Shown: positions 33,195 through 44,150, numbered from the stretch's first letter. The stretch is DNA of 64,000 nt from Tupaia tana (GCA_026018925.1 JAKSZU010000016.1:57231575-57295574), one strand, 5' to 3'. Program-made: numbers and translations. Notes: generated by a model not told the origin, from the sequence alone.

Positions 33195-33480
33195 TTTTCC
33201 CCCAACAGTTTTGTATGAAAATTTAAAACATACAGAAATGTTGGGAGTACTATGTAGTAATGATCTATGTTTCTCCTCCACTGCCACCTCTGCCTTATTG
33301 CCCCCCCAATCTGTTGAGTCATCAGAAAACTCATGATGTATTTTTCTGTTTTTCTCTCCAAAAATGTGTTATGACTTTTCTAATGACTCAATAGATTCTT
33401 CAGTTGTTAACATCTTTATACATTCATTTTATCACACGTTATCTAGGCTATCTTTAATACATTATGTTAATATAGTCATT
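33195..33480. repeat. L1M-type 3' fragment split by a MITE
   Basis: GAAAATTTAAAACATACAGA, the AATGTTGGGAGTACTATGTA segment and the later GTTGTTAACATCTTTATACA resemble L1M 3' sequence. The MITE at 33314-33391 sits inside, so the piece is older than that insertion. Confidence 0.5.
33314..33391. mobile_element. Mariner-like MITE 2 copy, 78 bp
   Basis: TTGAGTCATCAGAAAACTCA at the left and GACTTTTCTAATGACTCAA at the right are near-perfect inverted arms. It is followed by TA (33392-33393); the left flank is TG, presumably a mutated TA. Best-preserved palindrome of the four copies. Confidence 0.75.
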
Positions 33481-33711
33481 AAGCATCTTCAATTTTAAAT
33501 GGAAGGTACCCTGCAGTCTTTTTGTGGCTAAGTTCTCTTATTTCTCAGAATCCTTTTCAACCTTGGGAACATGGGTCAGAGCTGACAGTAGAGGCCTTGA
33601 TTCTCATGCTCACATCACCTGAAAACCCACCACATGTGCCAGGCTTCACATTATATGCACTCATTTAGATCTCATGGACCCCTTGGAATTGTCGACATGG
33701 AGATATAAAAA

Positions 33712-33930
33712 TGACCACTGCCATAGCCTAGTGGTTAAGGGTCTGGATCCCACAAGGCTGACTGTGGTTTCACTCCTGGTCCTGGTGGCTTGAAAAACAT
33801 ATCAGGCGGGTATGCACACGTGCCCAAAAGATGGCTAGGTGGAGGAAAAGGGACTAGTGTGACCATGCCCCATTGGTAAGTGCTTTTTCAGAGTCTCCCA
33901 CCATCTGGTGAGTGTAGGTAAAAAAAAAAA
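33712..33930 (+). mobile_element. Family A SINE, old long form
   Basis: GCCATAGCCTAGTGGTTAAG, then TGTGGTTTCACTCCTGGTCC, GGTGGCTTGAAAAACATATC and GTGTGACCATGCCCCATTGG. Ends in a short A run. Confidence 0.7.
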
Positions 33931-33949
33931 ATACTTCCCCTCTTTTTAA

Positions 33950-34180
33950 AGTTTCTTTCGTGTGTGAGAGAGACATAGAGTTGAAAGGCAGTACCCCCAA
34001 CAGGATCTTAATGCCACGATCCACCCGCAGCCTCAGCCAGCCCCACATCATGGGCATGTGTGCACCTAGCATATTCAGAGTGGTCACTGGATACAAATCT
34101 GGGTCCTTCCTAGGTGGGTCAGCCTCACTGAGCATTGTGTTACCATTATGGCACTGGCCATCTCCTTCCAACTCTTTTTT
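33950..34180 (-). mobile_element. Family B SINE
   Basis: The + strand AAGTTTCTTTCGTGTGTGAG, CCCCAACAGGATCTTAATGC, CCACCCGCAGCCTCAGCCAG and GTTACCATTATGGCACTGGC are in reverse family B order. Confidence 0.7.
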
Positions 34181-34396
34181 TTTTTTTAACAGATTTTAAA
34201 AATGGTCCTATAATGAGTTTTGGTAGAACATACGTATATTTTGGCATGTCCTTAGGAGTTGGAGGCAGTGAGCTTGGCAGACTGTGGTACGTTTGGTAGT
34301 ATAATTATCTAGCATCTTTTCTTCTCACTGGACATACTATTTTCCGTGTTAGAGCATTCAATGAATTCAAGTTCCTAGGAATAGAAAATAAAGTTA

Positions 34397-34663
34397 AGGA
34401 CCAGCAGTTGGCGTAATGGCTATGTCACTAGACTCCCATGTAGTAGACCGCGGTTCAAGTCCCAGACCCGGTGGCTTAAAACTCACACTGGACACATGTG
34501 TGTGTGTGCTCAAGATCCCAAGAAGAGAATGGAGCAGAATGGATTGTGGCGTGGCCATCTCCCCTGGGGGGTGATTTCTCGCTTTCTGTCTCTCTGTCTC
34601 TGTCTTTCTGGCAAGCACATGCGCCCTATAGCAAAAACCTCTCCAAAAAAAAAAAAAAAGAAA
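34397..34663 (+). mobile_element. Young family A SINE with 13-bp target duplication
   Basis: AGGACCAGCAGTTGGCGTAA start. GAAAATAAAGTTA occurs at 34384-34396 and 34664-34676. Long form with B box GGTTCAAGTCCC and typical CCCTATAGCAAAAACCTC end. Confidence 0.93.
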
Positions 34664-34676
34664 GAAAATAAAGTTA

Positions 34677-36109
34677 GATAGTAAGTGTAAAAGTCCCCAA
34701 GTTAATTATGGAGCCGTTGTATAATATCTGCCCTAAGTCATTATATTGCCTTTCCAAGATTCCTAAACTCTGTTTATCGTTATTTTTCCTCTTTTAAAAA
34801 TAAAGGCAATGACTTATTAAAGAGATTGTAATGAGGCATAGAAGAGTTGCTTTAATGCTTAGTAATTTAAAGTTAAATCGTGTAGCACTGTTGAAGGTTA
34901 AGGAAGTTGTTTGAATACTTTTAGGTAATAAGGGAGATAATTATAAGTTTTAACCCAAGGTCAAGATAAATATAAATCTGGAGGAATAAAAAGAAGACTA
35001 GTTTCACATTAGTAGGACATTTTGGAAGGCTTAATACCTGATATGAAATGAATGTCAATTCTGTATATTAAATGTGCTAACAGCGTGTCTCTTAGGGGAA
35101 GAGCACAGCTAATTCTTAAAAGTAAGTGGCCCCTTCTCTAAGAATTAAGGCTTGCCAAAGGAAAGCTGAAATCGACTTCTGCCAGAACTAGGGGCCTGGG
35201 AGATTCCTGTGATTCTTTTCCACTTCACTTGCATCTTTGTAAAATCAAAAAACAAAATGAAATGGACTTTCAGAAAGATGTCAAAAGGACATGGCAGACT
35301 CAGTTGGATTACTCAGAATTTCTTTCTTGCACTTCTTTTTTTTTGAAATTACAATAGTCATTCAAAAGCAGGTTGAGAGGAGAGGAGCAGGGAGGGACTA
35401 CTGCGTGTGGTTGCTAGGACCAAGGTTGGTTTGGCATAATTCTGACCTTCTGGGGAGTACTGATGATTTTGATGGGGGAATGTTCTGAAGAATGATTTAG
35501 CCTTTGACTTTAGGGCTTGAACAAGAGAGCTTATGTCTGAATCAAGTTAATGCCAGAAATGTTGTCTTTTCTTCCACGTTCCCTGTGTCAGGGGGTACAT
35601 TTGTAGCTTGAATGATTTTCTCTGTAACTGAAGCACGTGTTGGCTTTACTGTGGTGCTTTTGTGTTTCCCCCAAATCCCCTATGTGAAGAGTAGAGCACC
35701 AGGAGTAGAGAAATAATATGTTATCAGAAACTTGTATTTATATATCTATTTATTGACGTTTTTGCCATAGGATGTGTGCGCTATTCAAAAACAAATTGCT
35801 TCACATTAAAAATTAATATATGATAAAAGAGCCTTTGCAAATCAAAGTGGAATGAAAGGGAAGTTTGTCTTATACAGAGTTAGAGCTTCACCTCACAAAA
35901 TAAATTCAGATGACCTAAAGAATTAAATATGGGTTAAGCCAGCAGTTAACCTCTATAGATCATATAAACCATTCTTTTAGGAATGGTCATTATGAAGAAT
36001 AGATGTCAATATGGAAAAATACTTAATGGTGCCAAATGATATAAAATATGGATTGAAGGGAAAGATGAAATGACTGGCATGCTTTATTGCTGCTGATTTT
36101 TCTTAAAGA
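34677..36109. other. Repeat-poor AT-rich sequence
   Basis: About 1.4 kb without a recognised SINE. A fragment at 35757-35785 (TTTTTGCCATAGGATGTGTG) looks like a truncated family A 3' end, minus strand. Confidence 0.5.
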
Positions 36110-36264
36110 ATTATTTATTCAATTGTAATCATTATTATTACTATTTTAAATTTTATCAGGGTGAGAGAGGGAAAGTGAGAAAGCAAGCTTCCAGGTCCAG
36201 GACTTGAACCGTGGTCAGCCATGTGGGAGTCCACCACCTTAACCACCATGCCACCTTCCAGCCC
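36110..36264 (-). mobile_element. Family A SINE, short subfamily
   Basis: The + strand runs from ACTATTTTAAATTTTATCAG through GAGGGAAAGTGAGAAAGCAAG straight into CTTCCAGGTCCAGGACTTGA, then CATGTGGGAGTCCACCACCT and GCCACCTTCCAGCCCC. Confidence 0.75.
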
Positions 36265-36589
36265 CATATTGCTGATGATTTTGGGAGGGTCAGGTGTAGA
36301 TACAATCATAAACAACACAACAGTGGACCATATGTACAACAGTGGGGCAATAGACTGTACCATATAGCCTAGGCGTGTAGTGGTCTGTACCCGCTATGTT
36401 TGTGTGATGTTTGTACGAGGAAATCATCTAACATTGCACTTCCCAGAACCTATCTTTTGTTTTCAGCTTTTCAAGATTTATGATGCCCTTGGAGTACTTG
36501 TTTGAAGAAAAATATTTACTTCTTACGAATACATAAACTGGGAAAAGAGGAAGGGGAGAAGGTAAAAAGGAGGGAGAGGCAGATATTTT

Positions 36590-36765
36590 TGACAAGGTCT
36601 CACCATGTCATGATCTTTCCTCTCCCATCCTAGTTAGCCAGGACCACAGGTGGTTGCCACCGCACCCAGTCCATATCTAGGTTGGGTAAAATCCATACCC
36701 AGGCCTCTCATGTAGCCTCAGCCATTACACAGTAACACCCTCGCACTTAGGCCACTGCAGCTGGG
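36590..36765 (-). mobile_element. tRNA-like/7SL composite SINE (Tu-like)
   Basis: The minus strand begins GGCCCAGCTGCAGTGGCCTA, then GTTACTGTGTAATGGCTGAG (tRNA-like), and after a linker gives GGGTGCGGTGGCAACCACCT followed by GTGGTCCTGGCTAACTAGG (7SL-like) and GGTGAGACCTTGTC. Clearer than the copy at 23410. Confidence 0.7.
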
Positions 36766-36777
36766 CCTATAATATAC

Positions 36778-36875
36778 CAAAGGACTTCAACAAGTTCATG
36801 AAATTAAAGTACAAGTTTATTTTGGTGCAGAGAATTTTGAAATCCATACGTAGTTTTTATGTATAAATTACTTGG
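36778..36875. mobile_element. MITE 1 fragment
   Basis: GGACTTCAACAAGTTCATGA, AATTAAAGTACAAGTTTATT and TTTTGAAATCCATACGTAGT match the 8283 and 39440 elements. The right terminal repeat is not found. Confidence 0.55.
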
Positions 36876-36921
36876 ATGTTAATCCACCCAAGTAGGGATG
36901 ATTTCAAGAGAGATTTATTCT

Positions 36922-37180
36922 CGGGACCAGCAGTTAGCGTAATGGCTATGTCGCTGGACTCCCATGTAGTCGACCGCGGTTCGCATCCCGGCCCCGGTGG
37001 CTTAAACTCACGCCGGGCGCATGTGCGTGCATGCCCAAGATCCCGAGAGGAGAACGGAGGAGAAGGGATTGCGGCGTGGCCATCCCCCCTGGGGGGTGAT
37101 TTCTTGCTTTCTATCTCTCTGTCTCTCTGTGTCTGTCTGGCGAACGCACGCGCCCTATAGCAAAAACCTCTCCAAAAAAA
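36922..37180 (+). mobile_element. Young family A SINE with exact 16-bp target duplication
   Basis: GGGACCAGCAGTTAGCGTAA starts at 36923. AAGAGAGATTTATTCT occurs at 36906-36921 and 37181-37196, identical. One of the most consensus-like copies, with A box TAGCGTAATGG and B box GGTTCGCATCCC. CpG-rich centre intact. Confidence 0.95.
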
Positions 37181-37196
37181 AAGAGAGATTTATTCT

Positions 37197-37996
37197 GATT
37201 GAAAGATTGATCACGATGAAGGGAACATCAAGTAGGAAAATGCTGACCTGTAATGGGAACAAGAAAAATTAGTGCTGCTCATTGCATTCCTCACGCTAAC
37301 TCATCAGAGTTATATTTTCCATTTCCTATACTTTGGAGGAGATTGTTTCCACAAAGTGCATTTCTGACTGTTACAAAGATCTACACATAACCCGAAATAA
37401 TCACGCCAAAGAGTCATAAGTACTGACCAACTTTACCACCCCGTCCTTCTCCTTGAAAATCACAGGCCTTCCTGAGCACTCTCAGTGATTCTGACTAGAT
37501 GAACAGAGAGAAAGGATCTTGTCATTCATTGATCTCCCCATTAGGCAAAAGTTTTACTGTCACTGGTAACTAAAACATTAACCAGAACGGCTCACAAGGG
37601 GAAAAATGATTTTCCTTTTACTTCTGAACTGCATATTTGATAGAGACCCCAGTAAGCAGCAATAAGTAAAAGAAGAAGCTGGAATGAGTAAAAGACATAT
37701 TTGGGTAGTACACAAGCTAATGATCCCAGGAGGCCTACAGTGTGCTAGTTGCTCTGCCATAGAACAGAGAGCATTCCAGGTTCTCGGCCTGTTGTGTGGC
37801 TTACTGTCAGGTGGCTTAAGTACCTGGAGCATTAGATTTCTTCAGTCCTGCATCATTTAGTAACATCCGTGGATAAATTCTGCATAGTTCATAAAATCAA
37901 AGTGGAATTATATTTCTGATTTCCAGTCAAAAGGAGTTTATTTTTAAAGCCCAGATTGCTCAATTATTGGTAGTATAGGGGAGAAATATCTTAACC
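37197..37996. other. Unique intronic sequence
   Basis: No repeat or coding feature recognised. Confidence 0.5.
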
Positions 37997-38092
37997 TAGG
38001 GACCAACAGGTAGCATGGTGGTTAAGGGTGGTGGATTCCCATGTAGCCGACCGTGGTTCAAGTCCTAGACCTGGCAGCTTGCCTTTTCACTT

Positions 38093-38132
<40 letters not shown>

Positions 38133-38160
38133 ACTGCGTCCCTCTCTGGTCAAATTAAAA
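37997..38160 (+). mobile_element. Family A SINE, short subfamily, with expanded CT tract
   Basis: TAGGGACCAACAGGTAGCAT to GGTTCAAGTCCTAGACC, then GGCAGCTTGCCTTTTCACTT without the central part. The CT-rich tail is expanded to about 40 bp at 38092-38132, followed by TCTGGTCAAATTAAAA. Confidence 0.8.
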
Positions 38161-38589
38161 ATAGATGGGGCGTGGTAGCGCCCGCCCTATGGCAAAATAG
38201 ATGAATGAGTAAAGTTAAATAAAATAATTCTTTTAAAAAATAATCTTAACCTATTGTATTCAGTTCTCATTTGTGTAGGTTTTTTGGAGGAAAGGACTGT
38301 TGTGTCATAGGTAGTTGGAATTCAGAGCCCCCCCTCACTACCTAATTTTATCTAAATGTATTTATTTCATCCTTCCCTAAATGTGCGGCCCAAAAATTAC
38401 TTAATAATTGCCACGTTGGGCTAGCATGCGTTTTTTCTTATGACTCTGCTATCGAAGACCTTCTTTATTATCAAGGAGTGCTCAGAATAATGACCTAAAA
38501 TCCAGAGAGAAAGAGTAGCCAGGAGGGGTGAAGAGAAGCCCTAATTCGTTTCACAGCCCTGGGACTTTGTAACCTTGAGGATGGAACAA
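38161..38589. other. Unique intronic sequence
   Basis: Begins with GGGGCGTGGTAGCGCCCGCC, possibly a leftover SINE fragment. Nothing else recognised. Confidence 0.45.
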
Positions 38590-38760
38590 GTCATTGCCCA
38601 TTTTATTGAGGTCATGATTAGCAGTAAAATATTATAATGCAGGCAGATTATTATGATACAGCTGATTAGCAATAAAGAGCAGTGCTTTAATATACAAATT
38701 AATTAGATTTAAAAATTTTGGCATTGGGGATTAATAAAGCCTGTATTGAAGGCTTCCACT
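38590..38760. promoter_or_regulatory. Candidate regulatory element with clustered homeobox motifs
   Basis: GGCAGATTATTATGATACAG, GCTGATTAGCAATAAAGAGC, CAAATTAATTAGATTT and GGGGATTAATAAAGCC occur within 130 bp, together with GGTCATGATTAGCAGTAAAA upstream. Dense TAAT/ATTA cores between two SINEs suggest a retained regulatory block. Inference only. Confidence 0.35.
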
Positions 38761-38768
38761 GAAGACAT

Positions 38769-39013
38769 TTTTTTTTTTTTAATTTTTTTAAAAGTTTGCT
38801 ATAGGGTGTGTGCATTTGCCAGAGAGAGAGAGGGAAAGTGAGAAAGCATCCCAGGGCAGTGGCCACACCACAGTCCCTTCTCCATTCTCCTTCATTTGGG
38901 CACATACGCACACATGCCCAGCATGTTTCTCACACCACTGGATCTGGGGCTCGACCTGCAGTCAGCCATGTGGGAACCAGCCACCTTAACCACCATGCCA
39001 CCTGCTGGGCCCC
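38769..39013 (-). mobile_element. Family A SINE, old long form
   Basis: Poly(T) at 38769-38780, TTGCTATAGGGTGTGTGCAT, CAGTCCCTTCTCCATTCTCC, CGACCTGCAGTCAGCCATGT and CCACCTGCTGGGCCCC in reverse family order. Confidence 0.8.
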
Positions 39014-39439
39014 TTAAGACAGCCTTAGGCCAACTTTTGGTCAGATGAGGTCCAGAAAGCTGAAAACTGAGATCAGAAATGTGACTGAGTTATTCTTTGA
39101 CTCCCAGTACAGATGAGGCCCTTTGGAACTTCATGGTCCTTCCTGTAAACTTTCTCAACTACTAGGAAATGAAGTTTCTCCAGTAGTTGTATATTAGAGG
39201 CAATTACAGATGCCAAGTTGTAAACACGCAGACATACAGGGATGGCCGTTCTCTCCCTGCAGTTGTTCCTGGGCTGGAGCCTGTAAGTCCTCAGGAGGTT
39301 TTCCTCTGAGAAATAGATATTGCTACTTGAGTAAACCCAAAGGCTGTAATAAGGCTCTATAGAGACATGTAGATAAACTGATTTTTCTTTTCTTGTAGAA
39401 TTTTTTAACATTGCTTGAACCTTTTGGATATATGATATA
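39014..39439. other. Unique intronic sequence
   Basis: A 139-residue minus-strand frame (39073-39492) covers this stretch and part of a MITE. I recognise no domain and no splice support, so I treat it as non-coding. Confidence 0.5.
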
Positions 39440-39555
39440 CAAGAGCTCTTTTTAAAGTTCATGGAAAAAAAAAACCTATGCATGGATTTCAAAAAATCTT
39501 TTGTTACAGAATAAAGTCATACTTTAATTCCATTTTCCCAGACTTTCTGAAAGTC
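39440..39555. mobile_element. MITE 1 copy, reverse relative to 8283
   Basis: TTTTTAAAGTTCATGGAAAA at the left, CCTATGCATGGATTTCAAAA inside, and CCATTTTCCCAGACTTTCTG at the right form imperfect inverted ends. GTCATACTTTAATTCC is the reverse of the GGAATTAAAGTA motif. Confidence 0.6.
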
Positions 39556-39950
39556 CTCTCATGTTGTGCAAAGCTGTGTGTTGAGCCTAAAGACTTGGTG
39601 AATTGAGTTGAACTTCTAGAAGTTGCTGCCAGGTGGTGTCTAATTGAGGTGTGGCAGGTGTGAAGAGAACCTGTAAAACCTTCTGCAGATGCTGCCATCC
39701 AGGGTGAACTGCGAGGAGTGACACTCCTCATGGGCTCTGTGATGCGTGGCCAAGGTTCCAGTGCCCTGGTCTCTAGGGAAATGGTGATGGTCCAGGAAGG
39801 AGAGGTGCTGTATAGGGTATTTGATCATGTTTTTCAGTGCTGGAGAAGAAGGCCGTTGAAACTTCAGTGCATGTTTATTCTATTTAAGTCCTTCACATAC
39901 TAGATATGCTTGGGTCAAGCAAAAAGAAATTAAACTGCTATAACATATCA
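39556..39950. other. Unique intronic sequence
   Basis: No repeat or coding feature recognised. Confidence 0.5.
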
Positions 39951-39960
39951 TTTCCACACT

Positions 39961-40184
39961 TTTTTTTTTTTTTTTTTTGAGAGGTGCTATAGTGCGCTCG
40001 CCAAGTAGAGACAGAAAGCGAGAAATCAGGGGGGATGGTCACGCCGCAATATTCTCCTCTCGGGATCTTGGGCACGCACGCACACGCGCCCGGCGTGAGT
40101 TGTAAGCCACCGGGTCTAGGACGCAAACCGCGGTCGACTACGTGGGAGTCCAGCGACATAGCCATTACGCTAACTGCTGGTTCC
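39961..40184 (-). mobile_element. Young family A SINE with internal deletions, 10-bp target duplication
   Basis: CCACACTTTT occurs at 39954-39963 and 40185-40194, overlapping the poly(T). The copy lacks short pieces of the 3' end (GAGAGGTGCTATAGTGCGCT) and of the centre (CGCCGCAATATTCTCCTC), but the rest is very close to consensus and CpG-rich. Confidence 0.88.
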
Positions 40185-40194
40185 CCACACTTTT

Positions 40195-40927
40195 ATGATG
40201 TGAAGTATGGAACCTATTCAGAGGCCACATTTTGTGGAAGCCACATCTATGGAGAAGATTCTCACTTACTTCCGGTCCCACGTCAGTGATCTCTTTCCTG
40301 TGCCGTGTTGACTATTTGTTTGGAAGATCATATGTGTTCTGTTGCTGTGAGAATAACGGGTGTCTCCTGCACACTGTTCTCTGTTTTCCCCACACGTCAG
40401 CCTTGGAGACGTCCATCAGAAGGAGGGGATTTGGTTCTCACATCAGAAATTTCAATCCAGAAACAAACCCAGATCTGCCTTTGTCTACTACTTAGGCTGA
40501 ATTAAGCTGAGTTTTCCTTGCAAATTAGCCTCATTCTCCAAAGGAAGGCTTCCAGGCTTTGCCAGAGCTGTGGCTTAAACCTCTAGAAATGAGAAGGGAT
40601 AACACGGCCTCTCCTTTCCTCTCTGTTCCTCGGCCTCAGACACACCTGTTTGTAAGAATCCAAGGGGAAGGGTAATGAAAAATTGTTGTACATTCATACA
40701 GGTGTAAAATGATTGATTATTTGTGGTTATCTTTCTGACCCCCTTCTTGGGCTTTTTTATTTTCCTGTATCATAAATTTTTTAGCTATTAAAAAAAAAAC
40801 CAGATTGAATAGCACGATTTTAGTAATATGTCCAGCTCAAAAGTGAGGAAATGGAGAAAAATCAAGACTTGTTTGTTTATAGTCAGAAAGCAATTTTATT
40901 TTTTAATGGATTTTTTTTTTTCATTTT
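40195..40927. other. Unique intronic sequence
   Basis: No repeat or coding feature recognised apart from A and T runs at 40790-40799 and 40910-40920. Confidence 0.5.
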
Positions 40928-41155
40928 TAAAGTTTATTTTTTCAGGGGAGAGCACACACGGGGGTGGGGGAAGAAAGAGAGGGGAAGGCACCCTCATGGC
41001 ACCCTCTTCATGCCTTCCTTAATCCTTCCAGCTAGTCAGACTCTTGAGTACACCCGGATTGTTTCAGATCAACTTGGACTCGGAACCTGCAGGCAGCCAT
41101 GTGGCTTTTAGCACTGTAGGTCAGTATGCTACTACCTGTGCTATTGAGGCTGGGT
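40928..41155 (-). mobile_element. Family B-like SINE, old
   Basis: The + strand AAAGTTTATTTTTTCAGGGG, CACCCTCATGGCACCCTCTT, CGGAACCTGCAGGCAGCCAT and GTATGCTACTACCTGTGCTA in reverse order. Confidence 0.6.
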
Positions 41156-41785
41156 CGCAAAGTCATTCTTAATAAGTAGAATTGCAGACTCTTCTGGTTG
41201 GAGGAAGATCTTAAAGGTAGGCTATACCCAGCCATTTGTCTAATGTGTAAACCTCCTCTCTGTAGCTCTCCGGCCAGACGGGCAGTAAGTCTGTGTTTGG
41301 ACATCCTGGAGATACCCCTTAAGGTGCTGTGTTTTGTTTTTGGGCAGTTCTGAGCATTATAAAAGTCTTCTTTGTGTTGGGCTGAAGCTTGTTCCCTGTG
41401 TAGTTGTTCCCCTTAGGATCATGTAATACAAGTCGTCTTCCTCTTCCAAAAGACAGCCCTTCAAATGAGGTGGTCCTCTCTTTCTACTTCCTTTGGCCAC
41501 TGTTAAGGAGTCTGTTGATCATTCACTGAATTTGTTCCATCTTATATATATAGCACTTTTACAAGGAGGAGTGTAGAACCTGATTCTCCCAGTGTAGTTT
41601 AATCAGTACCTATTACCCCTATTTTCTCAGTGACTTAATTTTGTTAAGCCACCCAAAACTTGTGTTACTATTGTGTTTGACTGATTCAAGCTTACTACAA
41701 AGTGAATCCAAATACTAACTATTTTCAAATAAAGAAAAGAAGAACCAAGGCATGTTAGCCTTGGATTTTTAAAACTCCTTAATGT
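41156..41785. other. Unique intronic sequence
   Basis: No repeat or coding feature recognised. Confidence 0.5.
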
Positions 41786-42068
41786 TGGGCCATACCTGTG
41801 ACCTGAAAGTTAATGTCGTTGGATCCCACATGGCCAACTTCGTAGTTCAAGTCCTTAACCCAGCAACTGAGAAACACACCAAGCATGTGCCTGTCTCTGT
41901 GTCCCCAAATTCCCACAATCTAGACAGGATGGAGAAACGGAGAATGGGATTTGCAGCATGACCATTCCCCAATGGGTGGATGCTCTCTCCCTTCCCTTCT
42001 TTCTTATCTCTCTTATGAGTATACACATACACTGGCAAAATTAAACAGATGAAACAAACAAACAAAAC
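41786..42068 (+). mobile_element. Family A SINE, old long form
   Basis: TTGGGCCATACCTGTGACCT, GTAGTTCAAGTCCTTAACCC, GAGAAACACACCAAGCATGT, GGGATTTGCAGCATGACCAT and GGCAAAATTAAACAGATG in order, with an AAAC-repeat tail at 42054-42068. Confidence 0.75.
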
Positions 42069-42279
42069 ACTAACGTTTTAAGTGTAGAGCTTTATGATTG
42101 GCGCTATTATAGTTTCAAACAAAAAAAAATGTTAACTTATCATTTCAGCTTGTTAAGCTTCAGAGATTCATAGTCTGTTGTTGAGTTAGTTTATCCTATG
42201 AGAATTCATAGGACTTTATGGTACCTTTATTGGAGCTTTTACTATTATACATCACATTAGAGTTTTTTATCTCTGTCCT

Positions 42280-42390
42280 TTCTTTCAGTTTTGAGTTCCA
42301 GTAGAATACCAATCCTGTCTTATCATATTTGTCTTCTTTCTCTATTTAGCTCACAGTAAGTGCTTAATACATTTTTATTGAATGAAAGTC
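42280..42390. repeat. L2-type LINE 3' end
   Basis: TTAGCTCACAGTAAGTGCTT followed by AATACATTTTTATTGAATGA matches the L2 3' end (a ...GTAGGCGCTCAATAAATATT-like sequence). Confidence 0.6.
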
Positions 42391-43508
42391 AAGAATACTT
42401 GATCTCACAAATTCTTCAAATTAATAAATGTTAATGAATAAAAGAATTGAAGAGGACAATGCCCGGATGCCGTTTTGCATACCACCAGAAGTGTCCCCAG
42501 AGCTGAGTATTGATCAATGCTTTTTTAAGATAAGCTTCATTCGTCATGAAATCACTGAATTCTATAGCCATTTCATTACAGTGTTACATATATATTCCTA
42601 AAAAACACTGTGCTACTATGTACAACAGTAAATTAAAAACCGTTGGGCTCATGGGGCAACTGAAATTAGGGACACAAAAATGTCATCACTGACAGATTAA
42701 AAAATAAAAAAGAACCCAGGAAGAACAGTAGCTTAACTTTACACATTAAATGATAAATGCAAAAGTGCTACCGTAATTACAGCATTCACCATGAGCAAAG
42801 CCTGAAGTTTGCCTATAGAAGTGGACATTGGAAGGAGTGCAGTGTGAGTTCCTGGGAAGTGATGGAAGGAGTATCTGAGGTCGGAGGGAAAGTTGTAACA
42901 CCAGCTGTGGATGGGATGATTCATAATGCATACGGTGACCTGAGGTGATGGCGGATGTTTCGAGGTGTGTACATATGGTGTCTTCCTGTGGGCTGGTTCA
43001 GTTTCTGTGTTTCACCTGCAGACAAAATTATGCGTAAGCAAACACTGCATTCACGTTGGGCAAACTCACATTTCAAAACAAGCATAACAAGCAGCCCGTT
43101 TCTTCATTCTTTCACCCGCTTGACTAGTAAAACATCTTTTGTGTTCTTGCAGCATCTTGGGCACTGGGAATATAAGGATATATAAATTATACTGACCACT
43201 CACTCTCAGAAAACTCATAGTCTTAAAGACTAGTTGATTTATGCTAGGAGGAATGAAGATAAATGTTAAAGAGACAGACTTGGCTGAACTAGCCATTTTC
43301 CAAAGTCCCTTCCAGCCAGAAGAATATTTCATAAGTCTGGTCCCTAGTTGTACTGAGTAGATTTTTCTAAAGTCTGAGAGCTAGAGTTTGAATAGTTCCT
43401 ACTTTCCAACCCATGTCTACCTATTCAAGAAATGGTTTATTTAGGAATGGCACAGAGGAGAGACTTGCATTTTAACCATCAAGTATCTGGGTTATAAATG
43501 AAATGTCA
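42391..43508. other. Mostly unique intronic sequence
   Basis: CATCTTGGGCACTGGGAATA at 43150-43169 hints at another L2 fragment. Nothing else recognised. Confidence 0.45.
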
Positions 43509-43732
43509 CCAGGGCCCAGTGGTGCTGCAGGGCAGGGGTAAGGCAGCACTCTGCTATGCTGGACCCACATGGGAGGGTCTCAGGTCTGCACCCCCGGCCG
43601 GGCTCTCCTGTGCAGGCCAGCCCATGATCTGGGGTGGCCAAGGGAGGAGGCGGATTGTAGTATGAAAACCCCATTACCAATCCTATTGTTCTGCCATTCT
43701 CTCACACAATAAATAGACAACTTTTTAAAATA
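43509..43732 (+). mobile_element. Family B SINE
   Basis: GTCACCAGGGCCCAGTGGTG head, CTGGACCCACATGGGAGGGT, GATCTGGGGTGGCCAAGGGA, CATTCTCTCACACAATAAAT tail and A-rich end. Confidence 0.7.
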
Positions 43733-44017
43733 ATAACAGTTCACCTTGTGTCACTTACAAGTATGTAATTTGATGTCATCCTTCATTGAAAATAAACGAA
43801 TGTGCCAGAAGCAGCACAGGCTCTTGGAACTGGAAGGAAACCCAAAACTCAGGTTGCTCAGCCTTCTCTGTGATTCAGATAAAGAAACCAAGGTGCAAGG
43901 TGAAGTGGTTTACTCAGGCACTTGTCTAGTGGTAAAGCGAGAACTAGAATCCAGTTAATTTTAGAACTCTATGTTGCCTCTAAAAATAGTGTCATAGGAG
44001 GATATAGACCTGTTCAT
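43733..44017. other. Short inter-SINE stretch with possible MIR
   Basis: GATAAAGAAACCAAGGTGCA at 43878-43897 and GTGGTAAAGCGAGAACTAGA at 43930-43949 are MIR-like in reverse, but too weak to call firmly. Confidence 0.4.
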
Positions 44018-44150
44018 GGAGCCAGCAGGTGGCATGGTGGTTGAAGCACTGGACTCCCACATGGCCGATTGCAGTTTGAGTCCAGAACCTGATGACTTGC
44101 TTTCTCATTTTCTCTGTGTATCTCTCTGGTAAGCACATGTGCCCTATAGG
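44018..44150 (+). mobile_element. Family A SINE, short subfamily
   Basis: GGAGCCAGCAGGTGGCATGG to GTTTGAGTCCAGAACCTGAT, then GACTTGCTTTCTCATTTTCT, skipping the centre, and CACATGTGCCCTATAGGG at the end. Confidence 0.82.

Noticed and set aside
39073-39492. 139-residue minus-strand frame as a possible gene or pseudogene
   Set aside because: No recognisable domain, no splice support, and one end lies in a MITE.
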